Below are positions 5,827-7,194 of a stretch of DNA of 7,194 nt, in pieces. The DNA comes from CAYMEK01 sp964389305 (GTDB taxonomy: Bacteria > Spirochaetota > Spirochaetia > SZUA-6 > DRHE01), in assembly GCA_964389305.1 (NCBI GenBank), contig CAYMEK010000109.1:1-7194 (forward strand), in the 5' to 3' direction. How positions within the stretch are numbered: position 1 is the first letter of the stretch; each line of letters opens with the position of its first letter. Below the pieces are notes generated by a model that searched no databases, was not told the DNA's origin, and worked only from the letters and a program-made list of their open reading frames with translations. The position numbers and the translations under genes were made by a program.

Positions 5827-7194
5827 CTACTGCCCGGCCCGGCGCTTGCGTATGAGTCGCTTGCTGAGCGCCTGGGGTGTGATGCCAAGCAGCCCTGCGG
5901 CGATGGCCTGATTTCCCTCGGCCCTGGCAAGCGCTTCCTCGATGAGCATCTCCCCGGCTTCTCTCAAGGTGGGCAGGCGGGCGGGAAAGACCATGGGCTC
6001 GCCGGGTACGGCGGGCTGGATCTTCTCTCCCGTGATCCCCATGGTCTCGCGAAACGGCTGCAGGGAGAGCATCTTCTCCTTCTGCCTGCTTACGGCCGCG
6101 AACACCATGGAGCGCAGCTCCCTCACGTTTCCCGGAAATGCGTAGTTTTCCAGCAGGATTAACAGCTCGGCCGGAACGGATAACTTCTTCTTCTTGAGAG
6201 CCTCGGATGCTTCGTCCAGGAAGCGATCCAGGAGCAGGGGAATATCTTCCCTGCGCTCGCGCAGCGGCGGTAGCTTGATCTCGTGGGTTTGCAGCCGGTA
6301 GTAGAGGTCCTTGCGGAACCGCTCCTCACCCACCAGCTCCACCAGGTTCCGGTTAGTGGCGATCACAAAGCGGGCGCTGGTGGAGCGGACCAGGTCCGAG
6401 CCCAGCGGGTAGTACTCGTGGGTCTCCAGCAGGCGTAGCAGCTTGATCTGGCTTGCCGCCGACAGGTCTCCTATCTCATCCAGGAAGAGGGTGCCCTGTT
6501 CGGCCTGCTGTAAAAGCCCTTTGCGCACCTCTTCCGCCCCGGTGTAGGCGCCCCTGGTATGCCCGAACAGGGTATCCGAAAACATGGCGTCATCCAGCCC
6601 CGCGGCGTTGACCTTGACCAGGGCACCCTGACGGCCGCTCACCTGGTGTACGGCCTCGGCGATGAGCTCTTTGCCCGATCCGGTCTCACCTGTTACGAGC
6701 AGCGTCTCCGCTGTCGGAGCTATCGACTCGATGAACACGAAGATCCCGTGCATCCGGCGGTTGCGGGTCACGATGCGGGCAAACGCCTCGGGATGCTGTA
6801 TCTCGTCGGCCAGCAGGCGGGAACGCAGGCTGTCATAATCACGGCTGAGCTGCCTCATCTCCACAGCCCGGCGAATACCGCTGATCAGCCGACTGGGCTC
6901 GACGGCTTTCACCATATAGTCGAAGGCTCCCGCTTTCATGCAGCGGACGGCCACCTCGATATCGTCCGAAGCGGTTACGATGATCACCGGCGTTTCTGGA
7001 TAGAGCTCACGGATCTGTTGCAGGAGCAGGTCCCCGGTGATATAGGGCATGGCTATATCGAGGAGAACCACCTCGACCCGGAGTTTTTCCAGGAGGGGCA
7101 TGACCTCGCGCGCATCCGAGCAGGCAAGAAGATTGTTTATCCCGGCAGATTGGAGGATCCTCGATTCAGCGGAAAGGACGGAATCCTCATCGTC
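5827..7194 (-). CDS. Sigma-54-dependent response regulator, NtrC family (REC-AAA+-Fis), 5' partial
   Basis: DNA-binding activator that, once phosphorylated, uses ATP to open sigma-54 promoter complexes. The frame runs off the right edge, so the start and probably 5-8 residues are missing; 455 residues are visible. The receiver domain opens with the acidic pocket DDED (window residues 1-4) and has the phospho-acceptor D46 in VVLLDIAMP, a Thr in VTAS and K96. The AAA+ domain shows Walker A GETGSGKE (169-176), the sigma-54 contact loop GAYTGA (215-220), Walker B TLFLDEIGDL, sensor I in VIATNRN, arginine fingers around FRKDLYYRL and sensor II in PGNVRELR. A Fis-type helix-turn-helix closes the protein (about 427-451, EGNQAIAAGLLGITPQALSKRL). 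Two small deviations are GAYTGA for GAFTGA, and Ala after the receiver lysine where Pro is usual. Its partner is the kinase 14 bases downstream. The proposed target is the promoter before lnt. Confidence 0.95.
   Translation of the reverse strand, partial: DDEDSVLSAESRILQSAGINNLLACSDAREVMPLLEKLRVEVVLLDIAMPYITGDLLLQQIRELYPETPVIIVTASDDIEVAVRCMKAGAFDYMVKAVEPSRLISGIRRAVEMRQLSRDYDSLRSRLLADEIQHPEAFARIVTRNRRMHGIFVFIESIAPTAETLLVTGETGSGKELIAEAVHQVSGRQGALVKVNAAGLDDAMFSDTLFGHTRGAYTGAEEVRKGLLQQAEQGTLFLDEIGDLSAASQIKLLRLLETHEYYPLGSDLVRSTSARFVIATNRNLVELVGEERFRKDLYYRLQTHEIKLPPLRERREDIPLLLDRFLDEASEALKKKKLSVPAELLILLENYAFPGNVRELRSMVFAAVSRQKEKMLSLQPFRETMGITGEKIQPAVPGEPMVFPARLPTLREAGEMLIEEALARAEGNQAIAAGLLGITPQALSKRLIRKRRAGQ

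Overview
The window is GC-rich, gene-dense DNA from a diderm (outer-membrane) bacterium. Evidence is an apolipoprotein N-acyltransferase gene, a XylH-type sugar permease and a sigma-54 activator/kinase pair. The combination would suit Spirochaetota or a similar phylum, but that placement is inference from protein style only. No tRNA, rRNA, CRISPR array, insertion sequence or integrase is visible.

Layout. At the left edge (1-597, + strand) is the C-terminal half of a XylH/RbsC-type sugar ABC-transporter permease. Everything else reads leftward on the minus strand. In transcription order these are: a response regulator of the NtrC/sigma-54 activator class (7194 to 5827, missing its first few residues at the window edge); 14 bases later, a multi-pass membrane histidine kinase (5812 to 3269) with an excellent Shine-Dalgarno; a 176-base intergenic region; and an unusually long apolipoprotein N-acyltransferase (lnt, 3092 to 564). 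The 3' ends of lnt and the permease gene overlap by 34 bases tail to tail.

The most interesting part is the intergenic region 3093-3268. On the minus strand, immediately before lnt, is TGGAACG-N4-TTGCA. This is a near-consensus sigma-54 promoter with canonical -24/-12 spacing, and it ends so close to the lnt ATG that the mRNA would be nearly leaderless; the ATG has no Shine-Dalgarno. The promoter is embedded in a perfect 9-bp inverted repeat. About 90-145 bp upstream of the predicted start lie four copies of the heptamer GTCRAYC, two in each orientation, where an activator of the NtrC class would bind. Since the genes just upstream encode such an activator and its kinase, the simplest model is a self-contained circuit: membrane kinase, then sigma-54 activator, then lnt. 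This is inference from sequence layout.

The lnt product is about 842 residues against the usual 500-odd. It has an N-terminal extension of about 295 residues: a membrane anchor, a predicted periplasmic alpha/beta domain and about three further membrane segments ahead of a complete Lnt with its Glu-Lys-Cys triad. A regulated acyltransferase carrying an extra periplasmic domain is the candidate undescribed system here.
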